Below, piece after piece: positions 1-9,812 of a DNA stretch of 59,405 bases. The position numbers were made by a program, and so were the translations under genes. This stretch comes from Fomitopsis serialis (lineage: Eukaryota > Basidiomycota > Agaricomycetes > Polyporales > Fomitopsidaceae). Where the stretch lies: NCBI RefSeq assembly GCF_022376445.1, contig NW_025955199.1:1-59405 (forward strand), written 5' to 3'. The notes beneath the pieces were generated by a model. It worked only from the letters and a program-made list of their open reading frames with translations. It made no database searches and was not told the DNA's origin. The stretch's first letter is position 1; every line of letters starts with the position of its first letter.

Positions 1-1074
1 CCCAAAGTGAGTCCCTTCAATTTTATTATTATCATGGACTCATTTCAAATACTCGACAGTCTACAGCTGTGAAACACGCCGCTCGGGCAGAAGTCATGGT
101 CCCCGGTACCAGCAAACGGTGCAAGAAAGAAACCACGCACCAGGCAACGGACTCGAAGCACAACATGCAGTTGAGAACCCGAGGGAAGGCGGGACAGAGG
201 GCATCCGAGACGGAGGGCAAAGGGGATGGTCGGCGGTCGGCTCATCCTGTTGCAGGGAGGTCGACGAGTCGCAGGCGGGGATGGTTGCCTAGCCAGTGAG
301 CGAAGCATAGGATTTCATAATATTGAGTACGTCCAGAATCTACATGTTCATTTGCACTCTCCTTCACGCGCACCCTCGTACATATGTGTAAGCCCGACGG
401 ATAGGTCTCCTGGTAAGCGTAGATGAGGCCACGCAAGATGTGCAGACGGACGGTGTGTCTCGCGCCCACTGACCCGTTCTGCAGGACATGTCGACGCGCA
501 CAGCGAGACTCCCGGAGGACACTCCGACTAGCGCATGGACGAGCCACGGCGAAGGGACGATCGGGGGACGTGCCCCTGTCCTTGCTCGACAAGTCTACGT
601 CCCCGCCATGCGTCCACTCGCCTGTGCCTCTGTCGCCCTCTTCGTGCCTATGTTCCTCGACCACTCTCGGAACCGTTCATGAGGACAGCCTACAGGTGGG
701 TACGTGCTCTGCGGAACTACCGCACGCCCGGTAACGACCCGTGCCACCTCTGTTATATTCATATACTGCATGGCCCTCGAGCTCCACGCCCTTGTCCACT
801 CATTCCGCAGCATTCAGGTCACCAGAGTCTGATGTGGACGCCGCCAGCCGACACTCTACGCGCTCTGGTGGAGCTTCACGCAGCGCAAGTTCATCGAGAG
901 CACGGGCGACGCCATGTTCTTCAAGAACATACGCGGCGAGGCCGTGCGGGGTTGCTCCGTTGCGGTCGCGGATGCCCATCGCACCGGGGAAGCGGGTGTT
1001 GTTAATGGTGCGAAGGGATCGACTGAGGCTGGATTCGAAGGCGTGCAGGACGAGGAGGGGGACGTGATGGCTGA
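1..1074. other. No confident gene (left edge)
   Basis: Open frames here are short, overlap on both strands and have no recognisable domain or convincing splice pattern. Part of it, from about 690, may be the decayed 5' half of the cyclin-like remnant that follows, but I could not align it to a cyclin box in any single frame. Confidence 0.4.
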
Positions 1075-1795
1075 ATGGTGCGAGAGATGTGTTCGTACCT
1101 CGAGTGGCAACTCAACATCGAGCCAGCAGCGCTGAAGGAGTTCGAGGCGAATGTTCGGACGGACTCCAAGGGCCACGGGCCATACCCAACGTACGTGCTC
1201 CCCTCGCCTGCGCCGACACCAGTACCGTGGACGACGCCATACGGCCCCACGTCGACCACCACCCTGAGCTTCGCCGCACGTCCTGTCGCCACCGAAGCCC
1301 ACCCCATGCCTGTCGACGCCAGCACGGTGTATCCGAGTCCGCCCACGAGCCCTGACACGCCCGACACGCCCGAGCAGTCTTACTCGACTTCGATGAGCCC
1401 GGCATTGTCTGCATCGCCGTCGACGCCACCAGGTATTGTCAACGCGAACAGCCGCATCGCCTCACACAGCACCCACGGGATGGCCCCACGCCATCGAGCA
1501 AGAGTCCGTCGCCGCCGTTGTGCTGCTGCCGATGCAGAAGCAAACGGGCCGGTCGAGGGCTCGCCGTCAATATCCGACACCATCTCGACTGACCGCACCT
1601 CGGCGACGAAGAAGGCGAAGGGCCAGGACTCAAGTATTCGCCGACGTCTCCATATGTCCCACCGTTGCCATATGGTGGTGTGCGCACCTCGCCCTACGCA
1701 ACGTCACCATTCTACGACCAAGCCCATGGACCAACTTCGCCTACATACTTGCCGACGTCACCGGCGCTGAACCTCACATCGCCGGGATCATGTAC
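1075..1795 (+). pseudogene. Cyclin-like (Pcl/Pho80-type) gene remnant, frameshifted
   Basis: The frame from 1075 begins MVREMCSYLEWQLNIEP, which resembles the end of the cyclin box in basidiomycete Pcl-type cyclins (partners of Pho85-like kinases). A Ser/Pro/Thr-rich tail follows, as those proteins have. The frame breaks in two places. Just upstream an in-frame stop precedes 1075, while the neighbouring frame reads GDVMAE up to the same point. Near 1590 the coding character moves to another frame, which reads KYSPTSPYVPPLPYGG and continues S/P-rich to about 1795. Two apparent frameshifts and no clear cyclin-box start suggest a decayed copy. Sequencing error or a missed intron is the alternative. 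Family assignment is from recognition of the short cyclin-box segment only. Confidence 0.42.
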
Positions 1796-2568
1796 GTCTG
1801 TTTCCCTGCGAACGTGAATTTGCTGAGCCAATTACGGGGGGCCGGATAGGCGGTTGCCGTACTCACCTGCTGGGCTAGCGGTTGCCCGGCCAAACTCACG
1901 CGCTGTTATGATCAACCCGCCGCAACGTGGATGGACGTCGGGCGTCGCGGTGTACGGATACTGAACAGACGGCATGCGTCAACGGGCGCACAGAGTGTGG
2001 ATGCGGCGAGCGCTCTGGACTGCTTGGGAGGTGTGGCTCGTGCTCACAGAGCCTGAGACTGTTGCACGTCCAGAATCCCATGTCCGATTAGTTGCCGCGC
2101 ACACGTTGTCGCTGAACTCTGCGGGGAACACTCACAGCAGAGTCTCCTAAGGACCGTGGCACCTCCAGAACATCATGGTCATCTGTTCGGTGAGTTGTCG
2201 ATCCACTGGCAGATACACTACTACATGCGACTGGCTGATCTAACAGAACAGTACACAATACTACCACTCAGCTGGGCAGAGGACTCACCGACGCGTCCCG
2301 TCTGTGCGCTGACGGGTAGCCATCGCCCACGAAGGATGGAGGGTGGACATCAAGTGTGGCTGGATGGAGGCTGGGTAGAGTGTTGGACAGCCTCCGAGTT
2401 AATTTGAACGATATACGTCTGGCAGACGAGTCGTCGCTGGTTCCATTGGTTCTGGACATGAAAACCCTGAGTTCACAGAGTACACTCATACTACTAGTAG
2501 AAGTACTATGTTTACGGCAATAGATAGCTTGAAATTAAGCGTACAAATAGAAACCCAACTATCTATGA
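1796..2568. other. Gene-poor stretch
   Basis: No supported gene. Small frames lack domains. Base composition becomes AT-rich from about 2480 onward, unlike the flanking GC-rich coding sequence, which fits repeat-derived DNA. Confidence 0.4.
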
Positions 2569-3107
2569 ATGATCAATGAAACACTTCAGAGATTAAAGAA
2601 AATTGACTGGCCAAATTTTGCTTGCCGGTCAGCTAATAAACTCTTGACAGGATGGTTAATCAAGCAGGCTATAGTTTGTCCAAGTATCTCAAGACCAATG
2701 CTGCCTTTGCAGCACATTCCAAGCGGTGAGCGTCTTTGCCAAGTAAACCAAGTTCTTTTGACTTGCCTTGTAGCTTGGCAAGTAAAACCGGTTTTTCCTG
2801 ATGTCAGGGTACCATTGGCTGGCGCCGATGGTCATACTGCCCAAGACATAGGCAATATGCTGTGTTGGCCTGACGGTATGTTTCAGTATCTTCGTATGAA
2901 TGGCAACTTTTCACTAACCTAACATACAGACTCACGCTCTGGACGTCTGGTGAAGGAGACGATTGTCCCTACAATAGCCAGCCTTCAAAATCACTACCCG
3001 TCAATGCTGGAGGATTTATTTCCAGTGTCAGCAACAACAATCAACAGGTACGGGCTTAGAACTTCGCTTGAGCTCAGCGATTGTTTTTTTGACAAGCTCA
3101 AATACAA
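2569..3107 (+). other. Possible 5' exons joined to the TET/JBP-like gene
   Basis: An open frame from 2569 can be spliced at about 2874 to 2931, giving PDDSRSGRLVKETIVPT. That piece can in turn be spliced at 3107/3171 into the exon that starts the dioxygenase model, keeping frame each time. The peptide is not recognisable and part of it overlaps a dispersed repeat (CTTGGCAAG...TTTTTCCTGATG at 2774-2803). It could be the genuine N-terminal region of the next gene, an independent fragment, or chance. Confidence 0.25.
2774..2803 (+). repeat. Dispersed repeat, copy 1
   Basis: CTTGGCAAG, ten variable bases, then TTTTTCCTGATG. The same arrangement occurs at about 8774-8802 in the same orientation. 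Both copies lie in AT-rich DNA beside a short hairpin built from ACTTG/CAAGT words. It is probably the end of a short interspersed element. Confidence 0.45.
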
Positions 3108-3138
3108 GTACGTACTATACAAGTTGGCCCTATAGAAG

Positions 3139-4647
3139 TTGAATATCTTATACTCACAACGTCTCTACAGCACTTTCAGCCTCGTCCCAAGGTTGAAAAG
3201 CGCTTGGGAGTCTTGCTATCAAGACTCTCTTGTTACAACAACATCGGCGACACCAGACGTGCGAGGCGCAGATGAATTGCTGGAGGAACCACCAATACTA
3301 TCACCGCTCTCACCGCTCTCCTCGCTGTCGTCGCTTTCTCCACTCTTATCGCCAACGCCCGTGCTGGCGACGATGAACTCCGAGCTGGTCATTGTCACAT
3401 CCTACGACCCTCAGAACGAGAACAACAGACGATATCCCGGCCCCCGTGACCCCCGTGACAAGGAGGAGAACATCACCTGGACTGAGAACGCGCGCTCGCA
3501 GGCTAGCAAAGCAAGTGCGCCGGTCAATATTCAAGATCTAGAGAACCAGGTAAATTAAAAAACATACATATCACATTGACAATCATGATGCTGATAGTAT
3601 TGTTTGACCTTAGCTTCGAACATTGTACGCTGGCGGGGAGAAATGTAATTCGGCATCATATGTGCGAGTGCCTGTGAGCACCATACCGTATGTAACGTCA
3701 CTCTCCAGTTTCTTGTGTACCCACTCAACCTTCCGTCTTTGGTCTTCGTGTGCAGGGACGTCCTTACCATCAGAGGGGCGCAGAACAGCTTGATTGCCAC
3801 CATCTGCACATCCATGCCTGACGCCATCAAATGCAACTTGATGGATCGTCTCATCGCCAGCTTCGATTCCAATCCTTTCAAGAAAGTAGACGTCGGTTCG
3901 GCCACCAGTGACAGTACATTCGAGGCCATACATTTTTCGTGGTACAATCGCCACTGTACTCAGGTACGTACCGCAGAAGTTGACCTATCAATAGCACTGT
4001 GCTCACTACAACGTCTCACTGCAGGGACATTCTGCGCCGAACGATATACCTCCATCACTGCTCCGCAGAGCGAATTGCACTCGCACGAATCACCGTCAAT
4101 TTATACCGTATGTGTCGAAGGACATGGAAGACCACCAGGCGATCTACCAAGCGCTCAAAAATGCATTCGCCGATATGTTTAGCTGGATAGACGACAAAGT
4201 GAGTTGACTGTCAATGAATCAATTCGTTCTGGTGCCTAACATGTAAGTTTCTAGTTTCAGTCAGTCCTGCCGATGGAATACGAGCGACTGGAAGCTACCG
4301 CCGCTATCCTTCCCGGTAACAATGTCTCAGCGGTCAGCCCGTTTGCCGCCCTCGTCGTCAACCTCAATGTGGTCACCCGAGCCCATCGAGACCGCCAAGA
4401 CGACGGCGTATGCCTTGTCTTGCCGATTGGAGAATTTGAAGGTGGTGAGTTGTGTCTGGTGGAGGCCGGCCTTGTCATACCGCTTCGAAATGGCGATTTT
4501 GCTGTTTTCCCCTCATGCAAACTCACTCACTTTAACCTACACTATACGGGATCTCGTGCTTCCATCGTTTTACACACAGACAAGGAAATGTCCAAGTGGA
4601 CCGCAGAGGATCGTAACGGCTGGGCTTCTAATAGTCATTTCAGATAA
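3139..4647 (+). CDS. TET/JBP-like 2-oxoglutarate/Fe(II) dioxygenase
   Basis: Five exons join in frame: up to 3549, 3614-3687, 3756-3962, 4024-4198 and 4261-4647. The C-terminal part has the double-stranded beta-helix signature of fungal TET/JBP-like dioxygenases. TRAHRDRQDD supplies the HxD iron ligands, FEGGEL is the conserved turn, THFNLHYTG supplies the distal histidine, and SRASIVLHTD supplies the 2-oxoglutarate-binding arginine. All catalytic positions look intact. The N-terminal 100 residues are Ser/Pro-rich and low complexity. Relatives act on 5-methylcytosine in DNA and are expanded in basidiomycetes, often near KDZ transposons, but the substrate here is inferred only. The start is uncertain: 3139 is the first ATG of the frame, a later ATG at 3373 is possible, and upstream exons may exist. 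A generic prolyl-hydroxylase-like enzyme is the alternative. Confidence 0.75.
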
Positions 4648-5097
4648 GAATGTGTCTTATCATTGTAGTCATTGTAGTACCACTAATTACACCCTTATAA
4701 CGACACGTACTACGGCGCTTTAGATTTTTGAACGGTCAGTAAATCTACTACTAACGTCATGTGCCATAGGATTCGGAGCACGCTCGGAGGAACCAACGGT
4801 GTTGTAAGACTTCTAGAACCTTGGTCAACCTCGAGCCGCATGGACCAGGCATGAGGTATGGATCATCTCTCATTGGCAGCTTGGTGTATCACTACTGCCG
4901 ACAGAAGGCTTCCCAACTCTCACCCAGCGGCGAGTCGGACGTCAAGGCCGCTCACACGGCGAGTCGGACTTCAAGGCCGCTCACACGGCGTGCTGTCTGA
5001 TGCTGTCTGATGTAAGTGTCTGCTCGCCAACATTTACCGCACCCTTGCTCCCGGCGAACATCCTGCTCCTTGCGCACATAGTAACCCGCTGTCCGAC
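4648..5097. other. Intergenic, with short tandem repeats
   Basis: No gene. It contains a 29-bp unit (CGGCGAGTCGGAC..CAAGGCCGCTCACA) present twice in tandem at 4928-4985 with one mismatch, then a 10-bp unit (TGCTGTCTGA) twice at about 4991-5010. These lie within about 170 bp upstream of the next start codon and could be part of its promoter or 5' UTR. Confidence 0.55.
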
Positions 5098-8000
5098 ATG
5101 GCAACTCGCCACTCTTCACGCAACGCCGCACGACAGTCGGCCAGCCAGCCGACGACGAAGCCCAAGGGCGGTAAGACCGCTGTGAAATCCGCCGAGTCAG
5201 CCTCCAAAAAATCAACTGCCCGGAAAGCCGCACCGCAGGCCACCACGGGTTCCAAGCGCGGCAGGCAGGAGACACCAGAGCAAGATGGCAAGGGCTCTCT
5301 GCCGGACGTCCTGTCGCCATCCGAGAAGAGGCAGTACGACCGCCTGAAGGCGAAGATGGAGCTCGCAGCGAAGCGGGCGGCAGCAGACAGAAGGACGAGT
5401 GAGTGCATAATTTCTTTTGGGTATAATTAGTGAAGTGAGCGCCCAAATGCTTCGATGGTAGACACGCAGAAGATGAGCACGGCCATCGTGCTCGCAGAGA
5501 ATGCGTCGGGCGGAGAGGGCGAGGACGAGGACGAGGACGAAGACGAGGATGAGGACGCCGAGCAACCTCGACGCAAGAGGCCGAAGAAGAACGTGGAGGT
5601 CCACAGCAGCGGGGACGAAGATGAGGACCAGCTTATCGAGGAGGAAGTGGAAGAAGGACAGAAGCCAGATGCGCAGACGGTGGTAGAGGCTCCTCCGCGC
5701 GGTGAGTTCTGTGCCATTCAACGTGTCTTGCTACTAACGCAGATCGGCTGACAGTGAGACCCAAACCGAAGCCTGCGTTTGGGAAGACCAGAGCCCAGCA
5801 AAGTAATGTTCTCGAGAGTGAGGAAGGCGACGCCACAAGAGGCTCAACTCAGCCGTTGCTCGACCAAGACGAGCTCAATATTGCGAAGGCTATCGGTACG
5901 TCAATCTACTCTTGGCCCATACTAGTTTGATAATCTACTTTGTAGGTGTTGGATCGCCCGCTACACAGGAAAAGGAGACTACCGGGGCCAAGCGTACGCG
6001 GAACGCTCGTGATGACAGCGGGTTGGATGACGATGAACCACATCGTACTGTTCCCGCACGGCCTCCTAAGAAGGTCTTGCGCATGGATGCCGTGGTTATT
6101 GATTCGCCTCCGAAAAGGGCAAAAGTCAAGGTTAGTGACCACGCCAGCTTTTAATATTCTGAACAGTAAACATAGGATTTACGGTGAAGGTGTCCGTGGT
6201 CGACAAGTCGAAGGGGAAAGACAAGGGCAAGGTGGTAGAAAGAAAGAAGAAGAGGAAGCATAGCGACTGGTTGGAGAGTGAGAACGATACGGAGAACGAT
6301 TCGGAGAACGACGCGGAGGCGGACGAGGAGGTAGACGATGAGTCGGAGTCGAGCACCGAGAGTGATGATGAGGGTTCGCAGGCATCGAAAGACAGCGATG
6401 ACGAGTCCGTGGAGGACAGTGAAGATGATGTGATTGTGAGTGAATTATCTTGTGTCCGCTGACTTGATCTTGAGCACACGAGTTGCAGGTTGTCAAGGGG
6501 CCGAAGAGCAAGAGCCAGCGTTCCACGGGAAAGGCAGGTGGAGGCAGTCGCCGTCGCCGCAGTGCGGATGGATCAAAGTCTGAAGGTCGTCATCGGCGCG
6601 CACAGACCAGGGACCTTCCGGAGAGCCTCAGGCCGATTGTGACATGTGCGCAGATGTACTTACGCCTCCGCCTCTCCCTCGACCACGCGTGGACCTCCGA
6701 GAAGATGCAGAACAGCAGTCAGCTGCCCCACAAGCACGTCGTCATCAAGAGAGCCTTGAGAGACGCTCGCCACCATCGTGCGGAGGACGGCAAGAAGATT
6801 GATTACCTTGTGAGTGGGTTCAAGACGTTGCGAAAGAAAAGGAACCACGTCCTCCGCGACAACGTTGCCAGCCTCGTAAGTTCCGTTTTCTATCACATTG
6901 TGCAAGCTGAGTCTCTCGTGGCAGGTATGGACAGGCGCGTCTCAGCTCAGGAACGAGGTCAAGAAGAAGGCGAAGATCGTGGTCGACAGTGCCTACGGCC
7001 TGGGCGGCCTCTCGACCCAGCGCAAAGTCGCGGCTGCAATGTTCCTCCTCAAATCCAACGTGCACCGCAAGTTTTCGATGCCTAACTTCATCTTCGGAGA
7101 CATCGACATTGCTTGGCAGGCGGACGTTCCTTACGAGGTCGACGTGAAGGTGAGTAGAGCTACAATCTGTGCATCAGAGGGCTAGTTGACTTGCTCTGCG
7201 TAACCCAACCCAGGCGAGTGTCGTCAATCGCAAGAAGCCCTTCCACCACAGGGCCATCTCGGATCTCATCACGCAGCACTGGTTCCACGGACACAGAGAC
7301 ACGGCCTCTGTTATGGCTTATGACCGGTTCAGCGAGGTTCCCAGCAACCTCATCGCTCTTGTCTGCAACGCGGTAAGCAGGAATCGATCATATGTAGTGT
7401 AGTGTAGTGTGCTGTGTTGGTAGTGTACTGTACTGTGTTCCGATAGATACTGATCTATATTACTATAGATCGAGGCCGCATTGGTGGACATAGCATCTGG
7501 AACTCACCACTTCACAAACAAGATGTACGCACCGAAGTAAGTCTTCTCTTTGTTTGGTAGTGCTTATTGCTGACACATACATAGGTGGAGCAACATCATG
7601 GGCATTCTTGATCAGTTCGAACACAACGCGTTAGATGCTTACCAGTCATTGAAGGCGATGATCTGGACCAACGTCAGGCAAGTAGTACCCTGGCTGTTTC
7701 ACTAAATTACAACTAACTGTTGGTCTCAGTGTTCTCGTCGACGAACATAAGGCCCTGAAGTCGAAGGACCAGGAAGATGACGAAGGCGGTGGTAGCAAAG
7801 GTGGCGATGAGTTCATCGCCTGGAGTGAGGTCGAGATCGTAGATGCCACCAGTGCCAGTACGAAGCAGGCGCCTCGACGCACTCAGTCTGGCGAGCCGTC
7901 GTCTTCGAAGCCGTCGTCTTCGAAGCCATCGTCGTCTAAGCCTCCGTCGTCTAAGCCGCCTCCGCCGTCAAAGCCGCCGTCCTCAAAGCCGTCGTTGTCA

Positions 8001-8211
8001 AAGCCGTCGTTGTCAAAGCCGTCGTCGTCAAAGCCGTCGTTGTCAAAGCCGTCGTCGTCAAAGCCGTCGGCGTCATCGACGCAGCGTGGAGGTCAGTCTA
8101 CATCTTCATTGTAAAGTAAGGGGATTAACACCAAGAGGTGTAGCAGATGAGGACCAGAATGTGTCAGATCGCGAAGACGGACAGGGCGGTGGTCATAGTG
8201 ATGGTAAATAA
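5098..8211 (+). CDS. DUF6532-like protein with basic/acidic N-terminal half
   Basis: Twelve exons splice in frame to about 823 residues: 5098-5398, 5462-5701, 5755-5895, 5946-6130, 6190-6435, 6489-6875, 6925-7149, 7214-7372, 7469-7536, 7585-7677, 7730-8091, 8147-8211. The first half is disordered: Lys/Arg/Ser-rich, then Asp/Glu runs, with nuclear-localisation-like clusters. The second half (about residues 470-690) resembles the agaricomycete DUF6532 domain: LSLDHAWTSE, a basic helix with AYGL, HHRAISDLITQHWF, NLIALVCNAIEAAL, and MYAPKWSNIMGILDQF. The tail is a degenerate SKPS repeat. Function is unknown; composition suggests a nuclear or chromatin role, which is inference. The intron after 7677 has a GC donor. 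Reading through the last donor would end the protein at 8114 instead. Confidence 0.72.
7373..7468 (+). repeat. Intronic GTAGT/GTACT microsatellite
   Basis: The intron between exons 8 and 9 of the DUF6532-like gene contains a run of GTAGT and GTACT units with a few interruptions (about 7395-7440). It looks like simple-sequence expansion and does not affect coding. Confidence 0.5.
7896..8080 (+). repeat. 15-bp coding repeat (SKPSS array)
   Basis: About a dozen degenerate copies of a roughly 15-bp unit, AAGCCGTCGTCGTCA, encode SKPSS-type repeats at the C-terminus of the DUF6532-like protein. Some units encode PPS or LS variants. The array probably varies in length between strains. Confidence 0.7.
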
Positions 8212-9812
8212 TTTATTCACTGTCCTTTGGCTGTACTGAACAAGGTATGTCTTGTTGCAGAAGCTTGACACTGGACATAGGTCTACGCTAAGCCAGTTCT
8301 CAGTGAGCATTACCTTACAATCCTACATCAAATGCTAATCAGTGTACAGATTCCAGAATATCCTCTGCAACATTGCGCTGTTAATGGGTGTTTCTAGGGC
8401 GGCGTTTCACAGGCATTGGTGGGCTGGAATGTGAACTGACTATTGATGAGCTGTATGTAATATTGTACATCACTGTAAGGCTATGGATGAATACGAATAC
8501 GCTGTAGTATGAGGTCCGAATGAAAGCTATTATTTTAGAGACATTCAAGAATTTGGGTAGTTTGATCAAGACGCCAAAGCACTATTATGCTTGAGAGAAC
8601 TAAAATGAATATATAAGCCTGTCAAGACTTGAGAAACTGAGATGCAATTATATGCTGGAAAAGCAAATGCTGTATTGAATTGAAGCACTAGGATGCTTTG
8701 TCATGTACTTCAAGCATATGACTTGTCTTGTCAAGTAAGATACACATTTCAAGCCTTGAAGGGCTTTTCTTACTTGGCAAGACAAGGGAGTTTTTCCTGA
8801 TGCCATAGCTGACTGTTGACTTACGAGTACAGTCTTCTCTGATTGACTTGCGTTATTGGGGCTGCGTGTGCCTTAGTCACAATCGACTGCTGCTATACTA
8901 CATGATCGGATGAAGACTGCCATGAGCGTGACTGGCTCGTACTAAAAATGGGTGTTGTGCACGTACCGTAACACCAAACTTCGGGTTGTCGGTACCCCAA
9001 ATTTGTGCAGCACTTCTGTTAGGAACTTGGGAGAGGTCGGGGTGGCATTTGAACTTGAACCACCTACGTCGTTCTATTTATTGGATGAACACTAGCGACG
9101 GTTGCCACCGCATAGGCGCCGGTTGCCTTTCAAACGTCGTCTTTGTTTGGATACTGCTTTGGGTCAGTGGCTACGCTTTGACTTCGTCCGATTCGCCGCC
9201 TGTCAATGGAATGTCTTCTAGTGCTTGGCAATCTGTGGTAGCTCAGAGCCATGCAGTCTTTAGCCTGACGACAAGGTTGCTTACCAGCGTCGACACCTGA
9301 GGCTTTGTTCAAGTCCGCAGACTCAACCAATACGACTCTTGAGTCGCGAGAGTTCCGAGTCCGAGCGAGAAAACTTGGAGCATACGATTGAGTGAAGTTT
9401 GAACTCTTTGACCTCCTCAGGAGGCCATCGTACCTCGGAGTGAACTTTGCGGAGAATCTGCGTAAGTGACTAAGTCGTACTACATACCGTACTCCGGCAA
9501 GATTTCTGTTCCAGCGCGACCTAGCCTAGCGCTACGCGTCTGTCGGGACGTGCGTCGAAGCATCTGTACTTATGCATAGAACTGAGTTATGATACTTATG
9601 TACTGATGCGAGGGTTGAAGTATACTTATTCGAAAGAGACAATCAGTCCAAGATCATTGAGGGTCCACCGTAAACCATTTTTGCTCCGAGTATCACTGCC
9701 AGCTCACTACTTTTCGCCCTGTCACTGGTTGGCACCAGGTTGTCAAGACCGAATTTCGACCCGGTGACGATTGCGGCCTGGTTGCATGTCCCCATCACCG
9801 TGACCGACAGTT
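8212..9812. other. Intergenic, AT-rich in its first 600 bp
   Basis: No supported gene. 8380-8830 is AT-rich and contains the second copy of the dispersed repeat with a hairpin. The remainder has only short unsupported frames. Confidence 0.5.
8722..8802 (+). repeat. Dispersed repeat, copy 2, with hairpin
   Basis: An 18-bp arm at 8722-8739 (CTTGTCTTGTCAAGTAAG) is the reverse complement, with one mismatch, of 8769-8786. The loop contains a smaller CAAGCCTTGAA palindrome. It is followed by TTTTTCCTGATG as in the copy at 2774-2803. This is likely a SINE- or MITE-like remnant. Confidence 0.5.

Noticed and set aside
242..664. 140-residue minus-strand frame near the left edge
   Set aside because: No recognisable domain, overlaps plus-strand frames of equal length, no splice support.
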